Shown here: positions 15,923 to 25,002 of the stretch, piece after piece
Layout of the letters: every line of letters begins with the position of its first letter
Numbering within the stretch: position 1 is the stretch's first letter
Source of the DNA: Planctomycetota bacterium
GTDB lineage: Bacteria; Planctomycetota; Planctomycetia; Gemmatales; Gemmataceae
Direction of reading: 5' to 3'
NCBI GenBank assembly: GCA_018970845.1
Contig: JAGWVO010000006.1
Span: 1-25,002, forward strand
DNA length: 25,002 bases
Program-made: the position numbers and the translations under genes
The notes under the pieces: generated by a model
Seen by the model: the letters and a program-made list of their open reading frames with translations, nothing else
The model's database searches: none
What the model was told of the DNA's origin: nothing

Positions 15923-17833
15923 TCAGGTGGGTCCGGCGACCTCGCGCCAGCGCAGCAGGTGGTACCCCAGCAGCAGCCAGGGAAGGATGTAAAACACGGT
16001 CACGATGGCGTTGCCCGCCAGGTCCCCGCCGCCAATGGCGAATCCGTTGCCGACATATTCCGGGTAGTACGCCAGGCGGTCGACCTCGGGCAGGAACCGC
16101 GCCAGGCCGCCCAGCACCTCGCGCACGACCTTGTCGCTTTGCTGGATCAGCGTGTTGAGGGCGGTGTCCTCAAGCGGCTTGGCGGCGACGGAGTTGTCGA
16201 TGATGCGCTTGATGTTCTCGAGCGGGCCGCCGCCGGCGGACTTGCCCTCCACCAGTTCCCGCACGAATTCCTGCACATGGGCCAGCATCATGAGCACCAT
16301 GCCCATCAGCAGCGAGATCACGGTGCTGAGTTCCGTCGACATGACCAGAGTCACGCTGATCACGAGCAGGAGCCGCAGCCACAGGGCGAACGAGGCCAGG
16401 AGGAAGTTCCCGGCGAAGCGGAGGGGCTGGGCGCCGGCGCGGGCGTCATCGGCGCGGAAGTAGAAGTCGTAGCGAGCCATGCCGACATACTGGGTCGACT
16501 CCTTGCAGGTCACCGTCACGGTGAGCGCCGGCTTCTGCGGATCCCCCTTCTGCGCGTTGGCGAACAGGCCTCCGGGAACCTCTACCGACCCCGTGGAGTA
16601 GTCGAAGAATGTCACGGAGCCGGCGGGCTGGAAGTAGCCGTGCTCGGTGGCGATCTGTTCCGGAGTGAGGCCGGGATTCCTCTCCCGAGCCTTGCGAAGC
16701 TCCTCGGGATCGTGGTTGCGCGTCGTGATCACCAGGCCGATGCCCACGCCGCGGTTCTCGAAGCCCTTGGTTGTGCGGTAGATGTCGAAGGTGAACTCGG
16801 CCTGCACCTTGTCGCGGGAGCCGAGGTGGGCCGGCACCGTCGCGTAGGTCCACGCGGCCTGCGGAGTGACCAGGCCCGAGGGGCCCTGCGTCGGGCCCGA
16901 AATGTAGCCGCGGTACTCCCATTCGCGGCCGACATTGTCGCCCTTGGCCTCGCTCGTGGTGTTCTTGAACGCGAGGATGCCGAACAGCGGCTCGCGCGCC
17001 TTGAGGCTCTCCTCGGCCGCGTCGGGCGAAACGCCGCGGATGATGTAAAGCAACCCGGCCCCGGTGAGCGCCAGCAGCACGAGCGTCATCAGCGCCATCG
17101 TTCCGGTCAGCCGGCCCAGCAGTATCTCCACCCTCTCAACGGGCTTGGTCACGATGAGGAACAGCGACTGGGTGCGGATGTCGGCCGGCAGGCCCGAGGC
17201 GGCCAGCAGCGCGCCCACCAGCATCAGCACCACCGTCATCGCGTAAAACACCACGGAAACATAGGTGCGCAGCTCGTCGGTCGGCTTGGACGGGATGAAC
17301 CACGAGCCGAACAGCACGATGAGCAGCAGGCCCGTGAAGGCGTAGAGCACCCGCTTGCGGATCGCCTCCTTGAAGCTCAGGTTCGCGATGGCGAGGATGC
17401 GGCGGAGGCTCAGCCTCGGCAGGTTGGCGACAAACGGCGCCGCCACGAGCAGGATCGAGGCCAGCCCTGAAATGGCAAGCGGGATGTTCGCCCAGGCAGG
17501 GCGCGGAACCAGCGGCGCGTCGGCGCTGATGACCGCGTCGGCCGGCAGGAACAGCGGCCGGAACAGCGCGAGGATGCTGGCGATGTCGAGCAGGAACATC
17601 GGCAAGGCCAGAATGAGCAGGGAGAGCACCGCCAGCCTCGAACCGCCGGCCAGCCTGGCGACCGTTCCGAAACCGCCCCGCAGCAACCACAGGAACACGC
17701 ACAGCGAGCAGAGCGCTCCCACCGTGAGCAGGTAGTTGGAGACATTCGGCAGGCTGATGACCTGGGCGAGTTCGAGGGGGTCGCGCTCAAGCGACAGGGC
17801 CGCCCATGGAAGGATGGTGGTCATGGTGCTCAC
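15923..17833 (-). CDS. ABC-2 type transporter permease with extra N-terminal helices and a large extracytoplasmic domain
   Basis: The protein has 636 residues. Hydrophobic segments lie near 33-51, 66-95, 116-136, 163-180, 190-213, 243-267, 474-519 (probably two) and 608-627. The usual ABC-2 opening (LSFKEAIRKRVLYAFTGLL) occurs only at about residue 152, so the first 150 residues with about four helices are an addition. The conserved loop ADIRTQSLFLIVTKPVERVEILLGRLTG (217-244) is present. Residues 268-474 form a long soluble loop between helices, probably periplasmic. The start used is a GTG at 17833 that overlaps the ATPase stop as GTGA; an in-frame ATG at 17824 is an alternative. It should pair with the upstream ATPase to export or handle an envelope substrate. 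Confidence 0.9.
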   Translation of the reverse strand: MSTMTTILPWAALSLERDPLELAQVISLPNVSNYLLTVGALCSLCVFLWLLRGGFGTVARLAGGSRLAVLSLLILALPMFLLDIASILALFRPLFLPADAVISADAPLVPRPAWANIPLAISGLASILLVAAPFVANLPRLSLRRILAIANLSFKEAIRKRVLYAFTGLLLIVLFGSWFIPSKPTDELRTYVSVVFYAMTVVLMLVGALLAASGLPADIRTQSLFLIVTKPVERVEILLGRLTGTMALMTLVLLALTGAGLLYIIRGVSPDAAEESLKAREPLFGILAFKNTTSEAKGDNVGREWEYRGYISGPTQGPSGLVTPQAAWTYATVPAHLGSRDKVQAEFTFDIYRTTKGFENRGVGIGLVITTRNHDPEELRKARERNPGLTPEQIATEHGYFQPAGSVTFFDYSTGSVEVPGGLFANAQKGDPQKPALTVTVTCKESTQYVGMARYDFYFRADDARAGAQPLRFAGNFLLASFALWLRLLLVISVTLVMSTELSTVISLLMGMVLMMLAHVQEFVRELVEGKSAGGGPLENIKRIIDNSVAAKPLEDTALNTLIQQSDKVVREVLGGLARFLPEVDRLAYYPEYVGNGFAIGGGDLAGNAIVTVFYILPWLLLGYHLLRWREVAGPT

Positions 17834-18735
17834 CGGGCCTGTGGCGCCTTGTCATCGGCCAGGAACCGCCGCCCCGGCCTGGCCTTGGATTCCGCCACCA
17901 CCTTGAGGAAGTAATCCTCGAGGGTGGTCGTGGGGTGTCCGAAGCTGTCGAGGGTTCCGCCATGTTTCCGCACGACCTCGGCCAACTCGGCCCTGAGTTC
18001 CTCGGTGAGCTTGATGTTGCTGGCGCGGAGTTCGAGGCGGTCGGCGTCTTCCAGCAGGGCGCTCACCTTGCCATAAGACTGCAGGTCGCCCTCGTGGAGG
18101 ATGGCGATGCGGTCGCAGATGTCCTGGACATCCTCCAGCCGGTGGCTGCACATGATGACCGTCTTTCCCTCGTCGCGCAGCTGGCGGATGAGGTCCTTCA
18201 TCCAGTAGGCGCCCAAGGGGTCGAGGCCCGAGGTCGGTTCGTCGAGGATCACAAGCCTGGGATTGTTGATGAGGGCCTGGGCCAGGCCGATCCTTTGCCG
18301 CATGCCCTTGCTGTACTCGCGCAGTTGCCTCTTGCGGTCGCGCTGCAGGCCCACGCGCTCAATCAGTTCCGCGGCGCGGCGGCGCCGTTCCGACCCCTCG
18401 ATGTCGAAGAGGCGCCCATAAAAGTCGAGCGTCTCCTCGGCCGTGAGGAAACGGTACAGGTACGACTCTTCCGGAAGGTAGCCGATGTATTCGTTCTTGC
18501 GCACATCCGTGGTCGGCTTGCCGAGCACCAGGGCCTCGCCCTCGGTGGGATAGAGGAGGCCCAGAAGCAGCTTGATCGTGGTGGTCTTACCCGAGCCGTT
18601 GGGCCCGAGCAGGCCGAAGATCTCGCCCTCCTCGACATGGATGTCGAGCGCGCGGAGCGCGGTCTTCTTCTTGCGTCCCCAGAAATCGAGGAAGATTTTG
18701 GTGAGCTTCCGGGTCTCCACCACCTTGTTGCTCAT
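17830..18735 (-). CDS. ABC transporter ATP-binding protein
   Basis: The 301-aa product is started at the ATG at 18735, which has GGAAGG upstream and begins directly before the family's first strand (MSNKVVETRKLTKIF). The frame continues 22 codons further upstream but without family-like sequence. All nucleotide-binding motifs are intact: Walker A GPNGSGKTT (44-52), Q-loop region YLPEES, signature YSKGMRQR (141-148), Walker B LVILDEP (161-167), D-loop SGLD (169-172) and switch His198 in CSHRLED. The C-terminal tail (TTTLEDYFLKVV) is typical of ABC-2 drug or lipid exporter ATPases. It is the first gene of the ATPase-permease-943-aa-deacetylase operon. Confidence 0.96.
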   Translation of the reverse strand: MSNKVVETRKLTKIFLDFWGRKKKTALRALDIHVEEGEIFGLLGPNGSGKTTTIKLLLGLLYPTEGEALVLGKPTTDVRKNEYIGYLPEESYLYRFLTAEETLDFYGRLFDIEGSERRRRAAELIERVGLQRDRKRQLREYSKGMRQRIGLAQALINNPRLVILDEPTSGLDPLGAYWMKDLIRQLRDEGKTVIMCSHRLEDVQDICDRIAILHEGDLQSYGKVSALLEDADRLELRASNIKLTEELRAELAEVVRKHGGTLDSFGHPTTTLEDYFLKVVAESKARPGRRFLADDKAPQAR

Positions 18736-18839
18736 GCGAAGGCCTTCCAGCGTGACGGGTATCAAGACACAGGCCAATCCGGACTCTACGGCCGGCGACA
18801 TCTGGAGGTTCGCGGACCAGGATCAGGGGGCGAATCCAC

Positions 18840-18887
18840 GGAACTCCAATTCATAAGGCATCTTAGTTTGGCCAACTGTCCATTCAA
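18840..18887 (-). promoter_or_regulatory. Candidate sigma70-like promoter of the ABC operon with shared motif (copy B)
   Basis: On the minus strand TTGAAT (18882-18887) is separated by 16 bases from TAAGAT (18860-18865), a reasonable -35/-10 pair. The -10 lies inside CAAACTAAGATG. It is followed by ATTGGAGTTCC, ending at 18840. The same blocks occur upstream of the cytochrome operon. The leader to the ATG at 18735 would be about 115-120 bases. Nothing else, and no gene, is seen in the 246-base gap 18736-18981. Confidence 0.45.
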
Positions 18888-18981
18888 GCGGTGGGCCCCG
18901 GCTTCATTGGTTCCACATATCGCGGGCGGGGTTTGGGGCGGGGTTGTGCCGCTTGTGGCGACTTCCGGCCCTCCGCGCGGC

Positions 18982-20319
18982 CTAGCGCGACTTCAGCTGC
19001 ACCAATTCGTTCTGGGTTCGCACGAAGAGCGCCCCGCCGCTGACCGCCGGAGTGGCCAAGGCCATACCCCCCAAGGCATGCCGGGCCAGGGGCTTGCCCG
19101 GGGTCGCCGGATCCAGCACCAGCACCTCGGCGTCCTCGGTCACGGCCACGAGCCGGTCGCCCGCCATGACGGGCGAGGCGGTGAAATGCAACGACCTGCC
19201 CAGGCCGGCCTTGTCGAGCAGGGCCTTGCCGTTCGAGGCGTCGAGCGTGGTGAGGAATCCCCGGTCGAGCAGGACATGAAGCCTGTCGCCCGCGAGCACG
19301 GGGGAGGGATGGTACGGCCCCGCGCCGCCGTTTCGCCAGGCGACATACGAGTTGGCGTTCTCGCCCAACTTGAGCGAAATGTCGCCGCGTGAACCCGGGC
19401 GGATGGCGAACACCGGCTTGCGGATGTCCATCACATAGCCCGACGAGACAAAAAGCAGCGGCTTGCCGCCGATGGTGCCGGCGCTGGGCGTGGGTATGGA
19501 AATCATCGACATGCCGCCGAGTTCCCAGAGCAGTTCGCCCTTGGTGTCGTAGGAGCGCACCTTGCCCTTGCCCGGCGTGATGATCTCGGTGCCGGCCGGA
19601 TGCGCCCAGACAAACGGGGTGGCCCAGTTGCTCTTTTCGGCCCTGATCCTTTTCCACAGGGTGTCGCCGGTGTTGGCGTTGATGGCCCAGACGAGCGATT
19701 CCTCCTCAGAATCCATGGCCAGGTAGACGACACCCTCATGCAGCACGGGTGAGGCGGCGGGCCCCCAGCCCATTTCGGTTTTGCGCACCGGAAGGTCGAA
19801 CTTCCACAGCACCTTGCCGGCGTGGTCGAGCGCGGCGATGCCGCGGTTGCCGAACATCGCGATCACCCGCTTGTCGTCGGCGCAAGGGGTTTCCGAGGCG
19901 AACGAGTTCTTGATGTGGATGGTGCCGCGGGCCTCCCCGGAAAACACGGGAGTCCGCCACAGGGCCTTTCCGGTCGCCGCGTCGAAGGCCAGCACCTCCC
20001 AGGCGCGTTCGCCAGGCTGGGCCTTGCCCTGCAAGTCAAGGATGTAGAGGCCCTTGCGCTGTTCCGGCCCGGGAATCTCGCTTGTGGAGGTGGTGAGGAA
20101 AACCTTGCCTGAATGGACCACGGGGCTCGACCAGCCGCGCCCGGGCACGGTGGCGCGCCAGCGCACGAGGTCGGAGGTGGCCTGGCTGTCGAGCCCGGGA
20201 ACGGGCCCGCCGAGTCCGGCCATGCCGAGCCCCCTGAAGCCGGGCCAGGCATCCTGCGCCCGGGCCCCGGCCTGGGTGAGAACCAACGACAGGAACAGGA
20301 CGCAGGGTATCCCTCTCAT
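18982..20319 (-). CDS. Exported PQQ-binding-like beta-propeller protein
   Basis: The protein has 445 residues and a Sec-type signal peptide (MRGIPCVLFLSLVLTQAGARA-QD). The mature part starts with WPGFRG, a variant of the WPQFRG motif seen in the PQQ-like protein at 585-1958. Blades carry the usual turn motif: TGKALWRTP, AGKVLWKFD, TGDTLWKRI, KGELLWELG. It ends in LFVRTQNELVQLKSR. The fold is clear but no catalytic or cofactor residues can be named; BamB-like scaffolding and quinoprotein-like roles are both possible. The ribosome site GAGGAGGG precedes the ATG at 20319. It is divergent from acnA, with starts 113 bases apart, and ends 246 bases before the ABC operon, so it is probably transcribed alone. 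Unlike the PQQ-like protein at 585-1958, its mature part has a single cysteine. Confidence 0.9.
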   Translation of the reverse strand: MRGIPCVLFLSLVLTQAGARAQDAWPGFRGLGMAGLGGPVPGLDSQATSDLVRWRATVPGRGWSSPVVHSGKVFLTTSTSEIPGPEQRKGLYILDLQGKAQPGERAWEVLAFDAATGKALWRTPVFSGEARGTIHIKNSFASETPCADDKRVIAMFGNRGIAALDHAGKVLWKFDLPVRKTEMGWGPAASPVLHEGVVYLAMDSEEESLVWAINANTGDTLWKRIRAEKSNWATPFVWAHPAGTEIITPGKGKVRSYDTKGELLWELGGMSMISIPTPSAGTIGGKPLLFVSSGYVMDIRKPVFAIRPGSRGDISLKLGENANSYVAWRNGGAGPYHPSPVLAGDRLHVLLDRGFLTTLDASNGKALLDKAGLGRSLHFTASPVMAGDRLVAVTEDAEVLVLDPATPGKPLARHALGGMALATPAVSGGALFVRTQNELVQLKSR

Positions 20320-20432
20320 GAAAAACAGCCCTCCTCAAATACAAACCCCGCCGGGCTCGAGCGTTGCCAGCGTCATCCGCTGCTGACAAGATAATGGCAC
20401 TCTCACCGCGATTCCCATGGGACTCCATCGTC

Positions 20433-23132
<2,700 letters not shown>

Positions 23133-23160
23133 TCCCCCTCGACAAACCCCGTCCCCCCGG

Positions 23161-23179
23161 CCGGATGGCTGATATCCGG
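23161..23179 (+). other. Intercistronic hairpin between acnA and the NHL gene
   Basis: CCGGAT at 23161-23166 pairs with ATCCGG at 23174-23179 around a 7-base loop. It lies after the acnA stop and just before the ribosome site (AGGAG) of the NHL gene. There is no following T-tract, so it is more likely a processing or stability element than a terminator, or chance. Confidence 0.3.
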
Positions 23180-23195
23180 AACAGGAGAAGCACCG

Positions 23196-24269
23196 ATGCG
23201 CCTCGCCGCCCTCCTTGCCATCGCACTGGCCGCCGCCCAGGCCCCGGCCCAAACGGTTTCCACCTTCGCCGGCACCGGCCAGAAAGGCTTCGCCGGCGAC
23301 GGCGGACCCGCGTCCAAGGCCCTGCTCAACAACCCGTTCGCCATCGCCCGCGGGCCCGACGGCTTCATGTACATCTGCGATGTCGACAATCACCGCGTGC
23401 GCCGGGTGGGCAAGGATGGCGTCATCTCCACCTTCGCCGGCAACGGCAAGAAGGCCTACGCGGGCGACGGCGGCCCGGCCACCGAGGCTTCGCTCAACCA
23501 GCCTTACGAACTCGCCTGGGACAAGGCGGGCAACCTGTATTTCGTCGAGATCGGCAACCATGTCGTCCGCAAGGTCGACGCCAGGTCGGGAGTCATCTCC
23601 ACCGTCGCGGGCACCGGCAAGGCCGGCTTCTCGGGTGACGGAGGGCCGGCCGGCAAGGCCCAGATGAGCGCCCCCCACAGCCTCGTCATCGATTCCCAGG
23701 GCGACATCCTCGTCTGCGACATCCTCAACCACCGTGTCCGCAAGGTGGACATGAAAACCGGAACCATTTCCACCTACGCCGGCAACGGCGAGAAGAAGAC
23801 ATCACCCGACGGCGCCGTGATTGGTTCATCCAGCGTGCACGGACCGCGCGCCCTGGCCTTCGGGCCCGACGGAACCCTCTGGCTGGCCCTGCGCGAAGGC
23901 AACGCCCTGTTGAAAATCGACACCAAGGCCGGCACCTTCAAGCGCGTCGCGGGCACCGGCAAGCCCGGCTTCACGGGCAACGGCGGGCCGGCGCTGGCCG
24001 CCACGCTTTCCGGCCCCAAGGGAGCCGCCACCGACGCCAAGGGAAATGTCTACCTTGCCGACACCGAGTCGCACTCAATCCGGATGGTGGATGTCGCCAA
24101 GGGAACCCTGGAACTGCTGGTGGGCGACGGCAAGAAGGCCGACGGCCCCGACGGCGATCCGCTCAAGTGCCGCCTCGCCCGCCCCCATGGCGTGTTCGTC
24201 GACGCCGATGGCGCCGTGTTCATCGGCGACAGCGAGAACCACCGCGTGAGGGTGCTGCGCAAGCCCTGA
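23196..24269 (+). CDS. Exported six-bladed NHL-repeat propeller protein
   Basis: The protein has 357 residues. A signal peptide (MRLAALLAIALAAAQAPAQ) is followed directly by six NHL repeats that fill the whole mature chain, enough for one closed propeller. Each repeat begins with a (V/I)STFAG-like strand. The first three carry GDGGPA and the fifth GNGGPA, followed by L..P.(G/A)(I/L)A and a D..NHRVR.(V/I) strand. Repeat four (ISTYAGNGEKKTSPDG) and repeat six (LLVGDGKKADGPDGDP) are diverged. NHL propellers bind proteins, RNA or sugars; because this one is secreted and has no other domain, it is probably a binding or structural protein. Ribosome site AGGAG lies 8-9 bases before the ATG. It converges with the SGNH gene, only 6 bases separating the stops. 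Confidence 0.93.
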   Translation: MRLAALLAIALAAAQAPAQTVSTFAGTGQKGFAGDGGPASKALLNNPFAIARGPDGFMYICDVDNHRVRRVGKDGVISTFAGNGKKAYAGDGGPATEASLNQPYELAWDKAGNLYFVEIGNHVVRKVDARSGVISTVAGTGKAGFSGDGGPAGKAQMSAPHSLVIDSQGDILVCDILNHRVRKVDMKTGTISTYAGNGEKKTSPDGAVIGSSSVHGPRALAFGPDGTLWLALREGNALLKIDTKAGTFKRVAGTGKPGFTGNGGPALAATLSGPKGAATDAKGNVYLADTESHSIRMVDVAKGTLELLVGDGKKADGPDGDPLKCRLARPHGVFVDADGAVFIGDSENHRVRVLRKP

Positions 24270-24286
24270 ACCCGGCTACCGGGCTT
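24261..24286. terminator. Hairpin covering both stop codons of convergent genes
   Basis: CCCGG (24271-24275) and CCGGG (24279-24283) form a stem whose three-base loop is the stop codon of the SGNH gene. Flanking GAA and TTC can extend it with one bulge. An alternative longer pairing joins AAGCCC (24261-24266) with GGGCTT (24281-24286). The plus-strand TGA lies at 24267-24269. No T-tract is present, so termination is plausible but unproven. Confidence 0.35.
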
Positions 24287-25002
24287 CAAGCGCCTTGGCA
24301 ACGGACTCGGCCACCTTTTGGCCCAGGAAGTCGTACCCCTTGCCGTTGAAATGCACATCGCTTGGGTTTTGCATTTCCGCCAGGTGCGGGGTGATGGCGG
24401 CAAAGAGGTCGTCGGTGGGCACGCCGTGAGCGGCCATCACCTTGGCGGCGGCGGCGTTGCGTTCCACGATGGACGCGGCCTTCTGCTTGCCGTCGGCGGA
24501 ATCGGGAATCGGCGTGGTGCTGGCCCAAACGAGTTTCGCCCCCGTCTTTTTCATGCGGGCCACCAACTGCTCAAGCCGCCCGGTGTAATCGGCCAGGGGC
24601 GTGCCGCGGTCGTGGATGCCGAAATTGAAATGAATGAGATCCCATTTGCCTTCGCCCAGCCAGGCGTCGAGGTTCTTGAGTCCGCTGGCCGTGGGACCGC
24701 AATTGGCCGGCGCCCGGTGGACATTCGCCTTGCCGGCGAGGGCCTTCCGCGCCGCCTGCGTGTATCCCCGGGAAACCGAGTCGCCGATGAGCAGCACCCT
24801 TGGCAGGTTGGGATCATCCTTGACGAAATCCCAGGCGTTTGATTTTCCCGCGATTTTATCGCGCTTGTGCAATGGAAGATAAAACGATCCCAAGTTGTCC
24901 TGAAGCGTTTTCTCCCACGCCTGTTCCGCGGGGGGGAGCTTGGCCACCAGTTCTCGGTATTTGAGGTCCACCTCGGCCTCCACGGCGGCCTTGCGCGCCG
25001 CC
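24276..25002 (-). CDS. SGNH/GDSL hydrolase domain protein (5' end outside window)
   Basis: The frame remains open to the right edge (AARKAAVEAEVDLKY...), so the GTG at 24983 is probably not the true start and the protein begins outside the window. Visible motifs are block I LLIGDSVSRGYT with the nucleophile Ser, APANCGPTASGL, block III-like HFNFGIHDR, and block V DVHFNGKGYD with the catalytic Asp-x-x-His. An active serine esterase or lipase-like hydrolase is therefore likely. In Planctomycetota this subtype often works on acylated or sulfated polysaccharides, sometimes after a sulfatase-like part; the sequence does not show which applies here. The visible N-terminal section (about 60 residues, charged, PAEQAWEKTLQDNLGSFYLP) is a linker typical of the subtype. 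Confidence 0.88.
   Translation of the reverse strand, partial: AARKAAVEAEVDLKYRELVAKLPPAEQAWEKTLQDNLGSFYLPLHKRDKIAGKSNAWDFVKDDPNLPRVLLIGDSVSRGYTQAARKALAGKANVHRAPANCGPTASGLKNLDAWLGEGKWDLIHFNFGIHDRGTPLADYTGRLEQLVARMKKTGAKLVWASTTPIPDSADGKQKAASIVERNAAAAKVMAAHGVPTDDLFAAITPHLAEMQNPSDVHFNGKGYDFLGQKVAESVAKALEAR

Noticed and set aside
18736..18801. Upstream start for the ABC ATPase (22 extra residues)
   Set aside because: The ATG at 18735 has a ribosome site and begins just before the first conserved strand.
20364..20395. Possible acnA promoter (TTGCCA and GATAAT)
   Set aside because: The spacing is 20 bases, too long for a sigma70 promoter, and other pairings have poor -10 matches.
20364..20432. 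Upstream TTG or ATG starts for aconitase
   Set aside because: The extra residues (MPASSAADKIMALSPRFP) have no counterpart in AcnA proteins, and MNSF...STL is the usual N-terminus.
20320..20432. Iron-responsive or riboswitch-like leader before aconitase
   Set aside because: The 113-base divergent gap shows no stable or recognisable structured element beyond what GC-rich DNA gives by chance.

Overview
The window looks like a chromosomal segment of a GC-rich member of the Planctomycetota, or a close PVC or Acidobacteria relative. The reasons are protein families that are abundant in those groups: a PSCyt1/DUF1549/DUF1553 cytochrome protein, a DUF1501 Tat protein, a PVC-type CxxCH heme protein with HEAT repeats, PQQ-like propellers carrying an N-terminal WPQFRG-type motif, and a planctomycete-style SGNH hydrolase. 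Assignment to a lower rank is not supported. Coding density is very high and no gene-free gap exceeds about 250 bases. I see no tRNA, rRNA, CRISPR array, insertion sequence or prophage.

Layout. Positions 1-551 (+) hold the C-terminal end of an exported, probably beta-propeller protein. Next is a minus-strand block read from 12188 down to 585: PSCyt1/DUF1549/DUF1553 protein, DUF1501 protein, PVC-type heme/HEAT protein, an 826-aa fusion of a beta-propeller with an oxidoreductase-like domain, and a PQQ-like propeller. The first four genes are spaced only 10-28 bases apart and form a convincing operon. Nearly all products carry export signals, and two of them are c-type cytochromes, so the operon looks like an envelope oxidation or polymer-processing system whose substrate cannot be read from sequence. 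A second minus-strand operon (18735 to 12302) encodes an ABC ATPase, an ABC-2 permease with unusual extra domains, a 943-aa single-pass protein with a TPR-like N-terminus, and a PIG-L/LmbE-type deacetylase. Two junctions in this operon are 4-base stop/start overlaps. A second PQQ-like propeller (20319 to 18982) is divergent from aconitase acnA (20433-23132, +). AcnA is followed by a six-repeat NHL propeller. The NHL gene converges on an SGNH hydrolase that runs off the right edge.

The most interesting items are the propeller/oxidoreductase-like fusion (2071-4551), the ABC exporter cassette with its 943-aa partner and coupled deacetylase, and a sequence element shared upstream of the two operons (CAAACTAARATG followed by GGAGTTCC). 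A shared element would imply common promoters or regulation. All functional statements rest on reading motifs by eye. No database search was run.
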